Origin: Neobacillus cucumis
Lineage (GTDB): Bacteria; Bacillota; Bacilli; Bacillales_B; DSM-18226
DNA: 64,000 bases
Reading direction: 5' to 3'
Assembly: GCF_023715505.1 (NCBI RefSeq)
Contig: NZ_JAMBOH010000003.1
Span: 375,805-439,804, forward strand
Both the position numbers and the translations under genes were made by a program. Positions 18,477 to 26,700 of the stretch are shown here, one piece after another; the first letter of the stretch is position 1, and each line of letters begins with the position of its first letter. The notes beneath the pieces are model-generated. The model searched no databases. It saw nothing but the letters and a program-made list of their open reading frames with translations, and had not been told where the DNA came from.

Positions 18477-18745
18477 TCACATAACTTCAACAGCACACTT
18501 TTTTCCTACAATAAAATGATAAAGCGTTTTATAAAAGCAGTCTTGAAGCTCAGTTTGAGTCACTAATTTCACCCTTAAACTGTCAATATAACCATTGGCT
18601 GTATTAGGTTCTGCACCAAAAGAGAAAGGCATGGTGGAATTATATAAAGTTTTAGCCTGACTTTATGTCGCCATTAAGGTTCCTTTTAAATAAACGTTTA
18701 GGACAGCTCCATCATATGTAAAGGCGATGTTAAAAAATTCAAATA
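18477..18745 (-). pseudogene. Remnant of a LamG/concanavalin-like domain protein
   Basis: On the minus strand one frame reads FNIAFTYDGAVLNVYLKGTL, then a TAA, then SQAKTLYNSTMPFSFGAEPN and TANGYIDSLRV. This is the characteristic laminin-G-like pattern 'H-I-A-x-T-Y-D-G ... L-N-V-Y-L-N-G ... G-Y-I-D-x-x-R-V' found in large secreted surface proteins. Only the C-terminal part of one domain survives, with one internal stop and no start or ribosome binding site. The remaining sequence between glnL and the HTH gene shows no other recognisable gene, so this is the debris of a lost surface-protein gene. Confidence 0.65.
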
Positions 18746-19055
18746 ATTTTAACATAATCCAAGTACTTTCCCCCATACTCTATAGTATAAAATAATTTAG
18801 GAGGAGGTAAAAACAGACCATTACCATTAATTACCGAAGAATATCTTGTTTTCTTTACTATATTGGTAGAAATTTTCTGAAATTATGGGTACAATAAAGT
18901 TAGATGTATGACATCTAAGTATCCTCAGTCACATTCCATTAAAGGAGATGTCTGCGCGGAAAAGAAACTACATATTTCTTGAAGAGTAATCTTCAAATAG
19001 GCGTCGGTAGCTGGATTAAGCCATAGGTTTGAAATTTAGGATAGGGAGTGGTTCT
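18746..19055. other. Leader and promoter region of the small HTH gene
   Basis: No gene seen. GGGTACAATAA near 18888-18898 could serve as a -10 element. Directly after it TTAGATGT-atg-ACATCTAA (18900-18918) is a perfect 8-bp dyad placed where an autoregulatory operator would overlap the transcription start. The rest is an untranslated-looking stretch. Confidence 0.35.
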
Positions 19056-19277
19056 TTGAAACCTTCAACTAACCGGATGTTAAACCGCATCAAATGTATC
19101 TACATGTTTATCAGAAATAACGGCACTGTTACGACTCAAGAACTTGTAGAGGAATTTGGTATCACTCCTCGCACCATACAACGAGATTTAAATGTCTTAG
19201 CCTATAATGACTTGGTGATTAGCCCAAGCCGCGGAAAATGGACAACAACACAAAAGAAAGTGAAGATGTCATCTTAA
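19056..19277 (+). CDS. Small DeoR-type helix-turn-helix regulator
   Basis: A 73-residue protein consisting only of a DeoR-like winged HTH: RMLNRIKCIYMFI, then TVTTQELVEEFGITPRTIQR as the HTH and DLNVLAYNDLV. It lacks the sugar-phosphate-sensing C-terminal domain of full DeoR proteins. The TTG at 19056 follows AGGGAGTGG by four bases; a longer frame back to 19029 has no site. Small HTH-only proteins of this type (ending SPSRGKWTTT-K) are common in Bacillus, target unknown. A bidirectional terminator separates it from a convergent 42-residue ORF. Confidence 0.82.
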   Translation: MKPSTNRMLNRIKCIYMFIRNNGTVTTQELVEEFGITPRTIQRDLNVLAYNDLVISPSRGKWTTTQKKVKMSS

Positions 19278-19305
19278 ATTCAAAAATAAAATTAAACAAT
19301 CCGCA

Positions 19306-19340
19306 TAAAAAAGCATGCGATGTCAATCGCGTGCTTTTTA
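19306..19340. terminator. Bidirectional terminator between HTH gene and 42-residue ORF
   Basis: AAAAAGCATGCGA and TCGCGTGCTTTTT pair as a 12-13-bp stem with one mismatch, bounded by A- and T-runs on both sides. Confidence 0.75.
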
Positions 19341-19352
19341 CTGTTTATTATA

Positions 19353-19481
19353 TTATCGTTTTTCAGGAAGAGAGGTAAAATTTGTAATTTGGTTAAATTC
19401 TTGCTCGGATAAAATACCAAGCTTTTTAAATACATATGAATACATTAGAATTCTCCGTTGTAAACGAGGGGTAAGCACCAT
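19353..19481 (-). CDS. Small 42-residue protein
   Basis: An ORF with an ATG seven bases after TTAGGAGAT. The product starts MVLTPRLQRRILMYSYVFKK, continues LGILSEQEFNQI and ends in SLPEKR. It is basic at the N terminus with an amphipathic helix-like middle. Good ribosome binding site, convergent placement against the HTH gene with a shared terminator, and no overlap with other genes all favour a real gene. Not recognised; it could be a short sporulation or stress peptide, but that is a guess. Confidence 0.55.
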   Translation of the reverse strand: MVLTPRLQRRILMYSYVFKKLGILSEQEFNQITNFTSLPEKR

Positions 19482-19585
19482 ATTATCATCTCCTAATTAC
19501 TATATAATATTCACCAATACCAATAAAGTTTCCTTAAGGCAAAATATTTTACTCAATTTCGTCTCCTCTAATTCTTGAATTCTAT

Positions 19586-19613
19586 TTGACAGCAATAATA
19601 ATTATGATATATT
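19586..19613 (+). promoter_or_regulatory. sigma-A-type promoter of the amino-acid permease
   Basis: TTGACA at 19586-19591 and TATATT at 19608-19613 are separated by 16 bases, about 60 bases upstream of the permease start. Confidence 0.55.
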
Positions 19614-19675
19614 AATATAGAAAAATGCTTTAGTACTTAAAAGCGTTTAAGTAAAAAAGAAAAGTAGGTACGTAT

Positions 19676-21013
19676 ATGAAGAAAAATCAGCAGCAGGATC
19701 TAAAAAAGGGGCTTCTGCCGAGGCATGTCCAGTTTATTGCCCTGGCCGGGATGATTGGAACAGGAATCTTTAAAGGCAGCTCCGATACCTTAAATATAGC
19801 TGGACCCAGTGTAATTATAGCCTATTTAATCGGCGGTTTATTGTTATTCATTATTATGGCAGCCTTAGGCGAAATGGCGCTCGCTTATCCTAATTTAAAT
19901 GTTCAGCATTTAGTTAATAAGGCGTTTGGATTTCAAGTTTCCTTTCTTGTTGGATGGCTTTACTGGATTAATTGGATTTTAGTTACCGTTGTTGAATTAT
20001 TAGCGGCGGGAAGTTTTCTTCAATTTTGGTTTCCGAATGTCCCATTGTGGCTGCTCAGCTTTCTATGTGCGATTGTCATTGTTGGCATCAATTTATTCCA
20101 AGTAAAATACTATGGCGAGCTGGAATTTTGGTTTGCTGGCATTAAAATTATTGCCCTAATTGCCTTTATTATATTAGGATTTTTACTTCTTTTAGGCTTA
20201 ATTCCAAGCAGACTTCACGACCCACTTTCAAACTATACTGAGCACGGCGGCTTTTTTCCGCACGGGCTGGGTGGAACATTTAGTGCCTTCTTAGTTGTCA
20301 TGTTTTCTTATGGCGGGGCTGAATTAATTGGAGTTGCAGTTACTGAAACAAAAGATGCTGATCGTGTCTTGCCAAAAATTATTAAAGGCGCTGTCTGGCG
20401 CGTCATTATTTTTTATGTTTTACCGATTCTTATTATTTGCGGGATGATGCCTTGGAATAAAGTGACAGGTCAAGACAGTCCATTTGTTCAGGTTTTCAGT
20501 AGTACAGGCTTACCTGGGGCTGCCCACATTATGAACTTTGTCCTTTTAACGGCTGTCCTTTCAGCAGCAAATTCGGGCATTTATGCCACATCGAGAACAT
20601 TGTATTCGATGGCCCAAAGTAATGTGGCCCCTAAAGTTCTCGCAAAGGTTTCATCTAAGGGAATACCGTTTATTGGGATTATGATTACGAGTATTTGTAT
20701 TTTGGCTGGTGTATATTTAGCGTATTTGACACCAAGCCAAGTCATTGGCTACCTCATGACGATTCCTGGTTTTACAGTTATGATTATTTGGATGAGCATT
20801 TGTGCGGCCCAGTTAAAATTAAGACCGCTTTACAAAATTAATCCTGCTTTTAAAGTTACATGGTTCCCGTATACAACGATTTTTGCACTCTTATCGTTAA
20901 GCATCATTTTCATTGGCTTTTTATTTAATTCCAATAATCTGATTGGGACATCTGTTAGTCTTGTAACAATTGGCATACTTATCATTCTTTCCTTTATTTA
21001 TAAAAAAAAATAA
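19676..21013 (+). CDS. APC-family amino-acid permease
   Basis: A 445-residue transporter with about 12 hydrophobic segments. The first helix GMIGTGIFKGSSD carries the unwound glycine motif for amino-acid binding, and GEMALAYPN follows the third helix region. It belongs to the amino-acid transporter (AAT/YbxG-like) branch of the APC superfamily. The substrate cannot be assigned. RBS is weak (AAAAGTAGG). It is followed by a clear terminator shared with the convergent LysR gene. Confidence 0.85.
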   Translation: MKKNQQQDLKKGLLPRHVQFIALAGMIGTGIFKGSSDTLNIAGPSVIIAYLIGGLLLFIIMAALGEMALAYPNLNVQHLVNKAFGFQVSFLVGWLYWINWILVTVVELLAAGSFLQFWFPNVPLWLLSFLCAIVIVGINLFQVKYYGELEFWFAGIKIIALIAFIILGFLLLLGLIPSRLHDPLSNYTEHGGFFPHGLGGTFSAFLVVMFSYGGAELIGVAVTETKDADRVLPKIIKGAVWRVIIFYVLPILIICGMMPWNKVTGQDSPFVQVFSSTGLPGAAHIMNFVLLTAVLSAANSGIYATSRTLYSMAQSNVAPKVLAKVSSKGIPFIGIMITSICILAGVYLAYLTPSQVIGYLMTIPGFTVMIIWMSICAAQLKLRPLYKINPAFKVTWFPYTTIFALLSLSIIFIGFLFNSNNLIGTSVSLVTIGILIILSFIYKKK

Positions 21014-21033
21014 ATGCATAACATGTAACATTA

Positions 21034-21062
21034 GGCCAGCACACTTGCTGGCCTTTTATTTT
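21034..21062. terminator. Terminator between permease and LysR gene
   Basis: GGCCAGC (21034-21040) pairs with GCTGGCC (21047-21053), followed by TTTTATTTTTT on the plus strand. Confidence 0.85.
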
Positions 21063-21065
21063 TTA

Positions 21066-21950
21066 TCAGCCATTAATTTTTGAAAAGTAATCTAACACAA
21101 ATTGACGAAAGTGCTCACCCGGATTAGACAGGTATCTCCTTTTTGACCAGCCTAATCCTATGGTCCTTTGGCAATGGGGATCAATGATTTCTAGTTTATT
21201 AGGAAAAGGCTTTGAATTTCCCATCCAAGATATTTCCGGAATAAAGGCCACTCCCAATCCTTGCCGGACCAAATCCCCAATCACACCAGGCTCATCTCCT
21301 TCAAAAGCAATATTTGGAACAAAACCTGCTTTATGACAAAATTCATCGGTTAGATTTCGAAACCCGAATCCCGTATTCATACTAATAAACGGCTCGTCTT
21401 TTACTTCATTAAGATATATTTTTTCTCTCTTTGCCAAAGGATGCTCTGGGGGAACGACTAAGTAAATTTGTTCTGTCATAAGTGGTTCCCACACAATATC
21501 ACTGCCCTCAATCTCCACTGATGAAATACAGAAGTCAATCTCGGCCTTTTCAAGAAGACTCTTCATTGATGAAGTAGACTCTAGCACCTGTTGAAATTTA
21601 ATATCAGGGAATTCCTTCAAAAACGAACTCAATAAATCAGGAAGTACTTTTGGAATGCTGACCGCTAAGGTAATTTGTGTTTGACCACGTTCAAGTTCAT
21701 CCTCAATTTCTCTCTTCCCTTCATTTAATTCTAAAAATACCCGGTTAACACGCTCTAAGAATAATCTTCCATAATGATTTAGCTGGAGCTGCCGATTCTT
21801 ACGATCAAATAAGGAGACACCTAGATCTTCTTCTAATCTGGCTATGGTTTTACTAAGTGATGGCTGAGCAATTTGCAGCTCTTCTGCCGCTCTCGTCATA
21901 TGTTCTAGTCTCGCAACTGTTTGGAAATATTGCAGTTGTAAAAGTTCCAT
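21066..21950 (-). CDS. LysR-family transcriptional regulator
   Basis: 294 residues. The N-terminal winged HTH (MELLQLQYFQTVARLEHMTRAAEELQ followed by AQPSLSKTIARLEEDLG) is canonical, and the C-terminal part (about 90-290) is a periplasmic-binding-like effector domain with VPPEHPLA and GVAFIPE. It is divergent from the YhgE-type membrane protein gene with about 130 bases between, and LysR proteins usually control the divergent neighbour. The effector is unknown. Confidence 0.9.
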   Translation of the reverse strand: MELLQLQYFQTVARLEHMTRAAEELQIAQPSLSKTIARLEEDLGVSLFDRKNRQLQLNHYGRLFLERVNRVFLELNEGKREIEDELERGQTQITLAVSIPKVLPDLLSSFLKEFPDIKFQQVLESTSSMKSLLEKAEIDFCISSVEIEGSDIVWEPLMTEQIYLVVPPEHPLAKREKIYLNEVKDEPFISMNTGFGFRNLTDEFCHKAGFVPNIAFEGDEPGVIGDLVRQGLGVAFIPEISWMGNSKPFPNKLEIIDPHCQRTIGLGWSKRRYLSNPGEHFRQFVLDYFSKING

Positions 21951-22033
21951 TGTTTATACACCCTCATATTAAATAGATTTAAAGCTATAATTCCATAACA
22001 AATTATATATTATACAATATATAAAATTCCATT

Positions 22034-22052
22034 TAACATAGTGGTTATGTTA
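22034..22052. promoter_or_regulatory. Candidate LysR operator upstream of yhgE-like gene
   Basis: TAACATA-gtggt-TATGTTA is a perfect 7-bp dyad in the LysR/yhgE divergent region, fitting the T-N11-A type core of LysR sites (T-N11-A within the repeat). It ends about 28 bases before the yhgE start codon, so binding there would more likely repress than activate. Confidence 0.4.
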
Positions 22053-22079
22053 TTAAATCAAAAATATAAAGGGGTATTT

Positions 22080-24074
22080 ATGAAGGGACTAAAGTTAGTA
22101 TTTCGAGATTTAAAAATGATGTGGCATCATAAACATGGAAGAATTGCCTTAATCTTTCTTTTAATGGTTCCATTAATCTATTCAGGCTTCTTCCTCGCCG
22201 GATATTGGAATCCATATGGAAGATTAGATCACCTTCCAGTAGCTGTGGTTAATTTAGATAAAGGCTCTATGATGGATCATAAATCCATTAACGCAGGCCG
22301 AGATTTTGTTAAGAACTTGAAAAGTAATAAGGATTTAAATTTCCATTTCATTTCAGAAAAGAAGGCTAATGAAGGAATAAAAAATGGAACATATTACATG
22401 GTACTAACAATTCCTAAAGATTTCTCACAAAAGGTAAGTACATTAATGGATGAGCATCCACAGCCGGCCAAGCTCATATATAAAATAAATCCCGGTAAAA
22501 ACTTCGTTGCCTCACAAATAAGCACAACTGCAACCGAAAAAATGAAAACGAAAATCGCGAATCGTATTACCAAGTCATATGCAGATGGTGTATTTTCAAA
22601 GTTCCAAGTACTAGCAAGCGGATTACGTGATGCCGGTGATGGAGCAGCCAAAATCAATCAAGGAACAACCGCTGCAAAAAATGGGGTGATACAGCTCTCA
22701 GATGGTGTTCACAGCTTAAATGATGGTGCAGCAAAGCTTAAGGATGGAAGTCAGCAGCTCTCGATCGGTCAGGATCAGTTAGCCAAGGGGCTTGACACGA
22801 TTAAAAACGGCTCGTCATCACTCTCTGATGGCATATCCAAACTCGCAGAAGGTCACACTGGTCTTGAAACAGGTATGGACAAGTTGACTCAAAGTACAAA
22901 GGATTTAGCGTCGGGCCAACAAAGATTGGCACAGGGCCAAGCAAATCTGAAACGTACTGCGGATGACCTAAAGAATTCAATTGAACAATATTTACAAAGT
23001 CATCCTGAGCTGCAAGATGATGCTGCAATTCAACAAATGGCCGCAAAGGCTGCTGGACTATCAACGGCGGCAGATTCTATGAATAATGGCCAGAACCAAC
23101 TAGCCCAAGGCACTTCCCTTTTAGTACAAGGTGAGACAAAGCTTCAAGGCGGCATGAAGCAATTTGGAACAAAAATGAAGGATGCTGAGAGTGGTGCTTC
23201 AAAACTTGCTGATGGAACAATAGAATTATCGCACGGATTCACACAATGGATACAAGGGTTTAATTCACTTCATACCGGTATCATTGATCTAGCAAGCGGA
23301 GGAAACAAACTTGATCAAGGTACAAATCAGTTGGTAGATGGTTTGGGGCAATTATCAACGGGGTCCAATGAGCTTGCTGTTAAATTGAATGAGGCAGCAG
23401 CGAAAACATCGAAAGTCCATAATACCGACCAATTAACATCGATGTTTTCAGAACCGGTGCAGTTAGTTGAATCGGATTTATCTAATGTACCGAACTATGG
23501 AACAGGAATTATGCCCTACTTCTTATCTCTAGCATTTTATGTTGGCGGGATTATGGCAGCGAATATCCTTCCTTTAGGGCGGAGACAGGATATGAACGTC
23601 AATGGAACGGAGCATTTTATTAACAAACTTGCTCTTAAATATGCAATTGCCTTAATTCAAGTACTATTCGTTGATTTAGTCGTTCTTTTTGGCTTTAAAG
23701 TCCATGTAGCCAGTGTCCCTTTGTTTATCCTATCTAGTATTATTGTATCCTTAACCTTTATGACGTTTATTCTCATGTTAGTAACGGTATTTGGAGTAAC
23801 TGGGAAGTTTATGGCTGTTACTCTATTAGTCCTACAATTAGCTACCTGCGGCGGGACATTCCCTGGTGAATTGAGTAACCCTTTTCTAAGTGAGATTGGT
23901 AAAGTTCTTCCTATGGCTCACTCGTTACAAGGATTCCAGGATGTTATTACACTTGGAGATTGGGCACAGCTGCAGCAGCAAATAGTAATTTTATTGATTT
24001 ATTTACTAGGCGCGGCCCTGATTGGCTGGATTACAAGTCATTTGCAGCACTCAAAAACACAACATGTTAATTAA
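22080..24074 (+). CDS. YhgE/Pip-type membrane protein
   Basis: About 664 residues. One N-terminal membrane segment (IALIFLLMVPLIYSGFFLAGY) is followed by a large outside domain and about five C-terminal membrane segments (from about 495). The middle of the external domain (about 190-445) is built of many 7-11-residue repeats of the L-x-x-G type (LSDGVHSLNDGAAKLKDGS), the pattern of phage-infection-protein/YhgE and ABC-2-like exporters linked to type VII secretion or resistance. Start ATG 22080 follows AAAGGGG; a frame back to 22041 lacks a site. B. subtilis yhgE sits with a TetR gene, whereas here the neighbour is LysR. Confidence 0.85.
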   Translation: MKGLKLVFRDLKMMWHHKHGRIALIFLLMVPLIYSGFFLAGYWNPYGRLDHLPVAVVNLDKGSMMDHKSINAGRDFVKNLKSNKDLNFHFISEKKANEGIKNGTYYMVLTIPKDFSQKVSTLMDEHPQPAKLIYKINPGKNFVASQISTTATEKMKTKIANRITKSYADGVFSKFQVLASGLRDAGDGAAKINQGTTAAKNGVIQLSDGVHSLNDGAAKLKDGSQQLSIGQDQLAKGLDTIKNGSSSLSDGISKLAEGHTGLETGMDKLTQSTKDLASGQQRLAQGQANLKRTADDLKNSIEQYLQSHPELQDDAAIQQMAAKAAGLSTAADSMNNGQNQLAQGTSLLVQGETKLQGGMKQFGTKMKDAESGASKLADGTIELSHGFTQWIQGFNSLHTGIIDLASGGNKLDQGTNQLVDGLGQLSTGSNELAVKLNEAAAKTSKVHNTDQLTSMFSEPVQLVESDLSNVPNYGTGIMPYFLSLAFYVGGIMAANILPLGRRQDMNVNGTEHFINKLALKYAIALIQVLFVDLVVLFGFKVHVASVPLFILSSIIVSLTFMTFILMLVTVFGVTGKFMAVTLLVLQLATCGGTFPGELSNPFLSEIGKVLPMAHSLQGFQDVITLGDWAQLQQQIVILLIYLLGAALIGWITSHLQHSKTQHVN

Positions 24075-24078
24075 AAAA

Positions 24079-24112
24079 CAAAAAGTGATATCCTTTGTGG
24101 TATCACTTTTTG
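24079..24112. terminator. Terminator between yhgE-like and arsR-like genes
   Basis: CAAAAAGTGATA and TATCACTTTTTG form a perfect 12-bp stem with a ten-base loop, usable from both sides. Confidence 0.85.
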
Positions 24113-24130
24113 TCATTTTAAGATTTACTA

Positions 24131-24478
24131 CTATGATTCATCGTTTTCTGAATCTGAATCATTCGCTTCTAACAAACGTCCCAATGTGCCCAGTTTGTTT
24201 TCCCAAAACAGCTCAAAATATTGGAGCCAGTCTTTTAGTTCAACTAAAGGACCTGGATGCAGCTTGTACCGTGTTTCTCGTCCAACCTTCCGTTCCTTCA
24301 CTAAACCTGCTTCAGATAAAACTCGTAAATGTTTAGAAACGGCAGTCCGGCTAATTGGAAAATGTTCAGTAATCGCTGTAACAGGCATCTCTTGGGTACT
24401 AAGAAGTTTTAATAGCCTTCGGCGGGTTGGGTCAGCAATGGCTTGAAAAACATCATGTTTTGCTGAGGCAGCAGCCAT
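24131..24478 (-). CDS. ArsR-family HTH repressor
   Basis: 115 residues. The winged HTH (AIADPTRRRLLKLLSTQEMP, VTAITEHFPISRTAVSKHL) and wing (VKERKVGRETRYKL) are typical of the ArsR subgroup that pairs with SRPBCC proteins and lacks metal-binding cysteines. Its ATG directly follows the TAA of the SRPBCC gene, so the two are translated from one message. Palindromes upstream of the pair suggest autorepression. The acidic C terminus (NDSDSENDES) is unusual but unremarkable. Confidence 0.9.
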   Translation of the reverse strand: MAAASAKHDVFQAIADPTRRRLLKLLSTQEMPVTAITEHFPISRTAVSKHLRVLSEAGLVKERKVGRETRYKLHPGPLVELKDWLQYFELFWENKLGTLGRLLEANDSDSENDES

Positions 24479-24904
24479 TTACGCCTCAACATATGCTTGA
24501 AGCTTTTTCACAAGGCCTGCCCAGCCTTTGTTCATGTTATCACGAATCGGTGTATGCGGTGCACCAAATTCCGTCATTTTATTAACATCCCACCCGCCAT
24601 GGATTAACGTTAACTCTGTTTTCTCTCCTAAATCCTTTAATTCAAAGGTTAAGGTCCAGTCTTTTCCCCAATTAAAAGAAAGACGGTTTGGCGGGTCTAC
24701 CTTTGTAACCCTGCATGGTGACATGCCAAATTGACCTGCATTTATATGAAACTCATGACCTTCTACTGGCTTAAGATCATTTGGCATAAACCACGCACTA
24801 AGCCCATCTGCTGTTGCGACCGCATCCCATACTTTTGCAATTGGTGCATTATAAACAATTGTATATTTAATATCCTCTAATGTAGCTTGTGATTGTTTTT
24901 CCAC
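24479..24904 (-). CDS. SRPBCC (AHSA1-type) domain protein
   Basis: 141 residues. It is a START/Bet-v-1-like ligand-binding fold: YTIVYNAPIAKVWDAVATADGLSAWF at the N terminus, LSFNWGKDWTLTFEL in the middle, and the C-terminal helix GWAGLVKKLQAYVEA. It starts with GTG after GAGGAGG. It is the promoter-proximal gene of a pair with the ArsR regulator, the reverse of the more common regulator-first order. Function is unknown; such proteins bind hydrophobic ligands. Confidence 0.9.
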   Translation of the reverse strand: MEKQSQATLEDIKYTIVYNAPIAKVWDAVATADGLSAWFMPNDLKPVEGHEFHINAGQFGMSPCRVTKVDPPNRLSFNWGKDWTLTFELKDLGEKTELTLIHGGWDVNKMTEFGAPHTPIRDNMNKGWAGLVKKLQAYVEA

Positions 24905-24930
24905 TAAAAATCCTCCTCAATTGAGCTCAA

Positions 24931-24990
24931 ATATGAAACCATTTGGTTTCATATTAAAACTATATAACACCATATGGTTTCACGTCAAGC
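24931..24990 (-). promoter_or_regulatory. Promoter with two palindromic operators for the SRPBCC-ArsR operon
   Basis: ATATGAAACCA-TT-TGGTTTCATAT (24931-24954) is a perfect 11+11 palindrome. A second copy, partly degenerate, is centred on ACCATATGGT (24969-24978). On the minus strand TTGACG just upstream of the second copy and TATATA just after it form a sigma-A promoter with the second palindrome inside the spacer. The two centres lie about 31 bases apart, three helix turns, which suggests two ArsR dimers bound on one DNA face. Confidence 0.65.
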
Positions 24991-25018
24991 ACTTTTATGA
25001 GCTCATGTTTTTGAGCAC

Positions 25019-25828
25019 TTAAACTATATTTTTCCCATAGAAGATTTCATCCATTTCAATTGTTAATCGCTCAGTTATTTCAATATGTTCATCCGGCGTT
25101 AACTTATCCTTTGTATAACCAAATAAATAATTATTCAAATCAAAATTACGGAGTTTACATTTGGTATGAAAGATGTTTTCCTGATAAACATTAACATCAA
25201 TCATATCAAATAATTCGCCAACATCTTCAGGGATATAGTTCTGGATTGAGTTGATTTCATGATCAATAAAAAGCTTATGTCCGCTCTTGTCCCTTGTAAA
25301 ACCACGAACTCGGTAATCTATCGTCATTACATCGGTTTCAAATGACCTGATTAAATAATGAAGGGCTTTTAGCGGGGAAATCTCCCCACATGTTGAAACG
25401 TCAATATCAGCTCTAAAGGTACTGATCCCTTCATCCGGATGAAATTCTGGGTATGTATGGACCGTGATATGACTTTTATCTAGCTGCATGACCAATGATT
25501 CGGGAAGCGGCCCTGGTGATTCTTCAAAGGATTCTGAAGGAACATCATGTGTCACAGGTCCCTCAGATACTAATAGAGTCACGCTTGCCCCAGCCGGTTC
25601 AAAATCCTGATAGGCCACATTTAATACATGGGCACCTATAATTTCAGCAACATGCTTTAAAATTTTTTGCAATCTTTCCGCACTGTATTGTTCGTCAATA
25701 TATTTTAAGTAGGCTTCCCGTTCTTCTCTCGTTCTGGTAAAACAAATATCATACATATTAAAACTTAAAGACTTGGTTAAGTTATTGAAACCGTGTAACT
25801 CAATGGCCTGATCGTGTGTCAGTTTCAT
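25019..25828 (-). CDS. speD: S-adenosylmethionine decarboxylase SpeD (long, Escherichia coli type)
   Basis: A pyruvoyl enzyme that decarboxylates S-adenosylmethionine to provide the aminopropyl donor for spermidine. 269 residues, matching the long proteobacterial-type proenzyme rather than the ~126-residue form of B. subtilis. The self-cleavage site is Lys118-Ser119 in [17 protein letters not shown]. Conserved [19 protein letters not shown] and [11 protein letters not shown] follow. It stands alone, with no speE beside it. Other Bacillus species also carry this long form, so recent transfer is not required. Confidence 0.94.
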   Translation of the reverse strand: MKLTHDQAIELHGFNNLTKSLSFNMYDICFTRTREEREAYLKYIDEQYSAERLQKILKHVAEIIGAHVLNVAYQDFEPAGASVTLLVSEGPVTHDVPSESFEESPGPLPESLVMQLDKSHITVHTYPEFHPDEGISTFRADIDVSTCGEISPLKALHYLIRSFETDVMTIDYRVRGFTRDKSGHKLFIDHEINSIQNYIPEDVGELFDMIDVNVYQENIFHTKCKLRNFDLNNYLFGYTKDKLTPDEHIEITERLTIEMDEIFYGKNIV

Positions 25829-25941
25829 AACAGTACCCCCTTAGCAACACTTCTTTAATGCGTATTTACCTGTATATTACCCATTTTTAAGCTTCGTTAC
25901 TAATATTTCAACCGAATTCCAAATTTATCGACCATCCAGGT

Positions 25942-25976
25942 AAAACACAAAAAGCAGCTAAAAAATTAGCTGCTTT
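25942..25976 (-). terminator. Terminator of the ytgP-pseudouridine synthase operon
   Basis: AAAGCAGCTAA (25951-25961) pairs with TTAGCTGCTTT (25966-25976). On the minus strand the stem is followed by TTTTTGTGTTTT. Confidence 0.8.
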
Positions 25977-25980
25977 CTGA

Positions 25981-26700
25981 TTATTTGACTTGATACTCCC
26001 GCAATAACTCAACTTCTTCATCCGTTAATTCCCGATATTCTCCGAGCTCTAAAGTTTCATCTAATGGAAGAGGCCCCATGGAGATCCGCTTCAAATAGAC
26101 TACCCTTTTCCCAACAGCCTCAAACATTCTTTTTACCTGATGAAACTTTCCTTCGGTAATGGTCAGTTCAATATCAGAGCGAAGTCCAGATTTTAAAATT
26201 TTCAATTCACCTGGCTTTGTTTCATACCCGTCATCAAGAGTTACCCCTTTAGCAAAGGCTTTTATATCCTCTTCATTCACTTCTCTATCAATGACAGCAA
26301 AGTAGGTTTTCGGCACATGCTTCTTCGGTGAAAGTAAGCGATGCGCTAATTGACCATCATTGGTTATCAGTAATAGGCCTTCTGTATCCTTGTCCAACCT
26401 ACCAACTGGAAAAGGCTCATAGACTTGATCCCCAATCTCCAATAGGTCAATTACCGTTTCCTCAGCACTATCCTCCGTTGCCGACAGTACCCCAGGAGGC
26501 TTGTTCATCATTAAATAAATAAACTCTTTGTATTCAATCACTTCACCATTTAAGGTCACAGTTTGCATTTTTTCATCAACATGCTGTTTTGGATCCTTAA
26601 CGATTACATCATCTATTCTAACGGCACCGCTTTTTAAAAGCTGCTTAACTTCTTTCCGGCTGCCGTAGCCAAGGTTTGCTAACATCTTATCAATTCTCAA
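25981..26700 (-). CDS. RsuA-family pseudouridine synthase (YtzG-like)
   Basis: About 239 residues. An N-terminal S4 RNA-binding domain (MRIDKMLANLGYGSRKEVKQ) is followed by the RsuA-type catalytic domain with the nucleophile Asp in VGRLDKDTEGLLL, and the C-terminal GKFHQVKRMFEAVG. It would modify 16S rRNA. The TTG at 26700 is preferred because AAGGAGG precedes it and the S4 domain begins there; the frame extends further upstream but within ytgP. It overlaps the ytgP stop by 11 bases, implying coupling. Confidence 0.9.
   Translation of the reverse strand: MRIDKMLANLGYGSRKEVKQLLKSGAVRIDDVIVKDPKQHVDEKMQTVTLNGEVIEYKEFIYLMMNKPPGVLSATEDSAEETVIDLLEIGDQVYEPFPVGRLDKDTEGLLLITNDGQLAHRLLSPKKHVPKTYFAVIDREVNEEDIKAFAKGVTLDDGYETKPGELKILKSGLRSDIELTITEGKFHQVKRMFEAVGKRVVYLKRISMGPLPLDETLELGEYRELTDEEVELLREYQVK

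Noticed and set aside
25019..25828. speD as a recently transferred gene
   Set aside because: The long E. coli-type SpeD also occurs in other Bacillus species, and codon use and flanks look ordinary.
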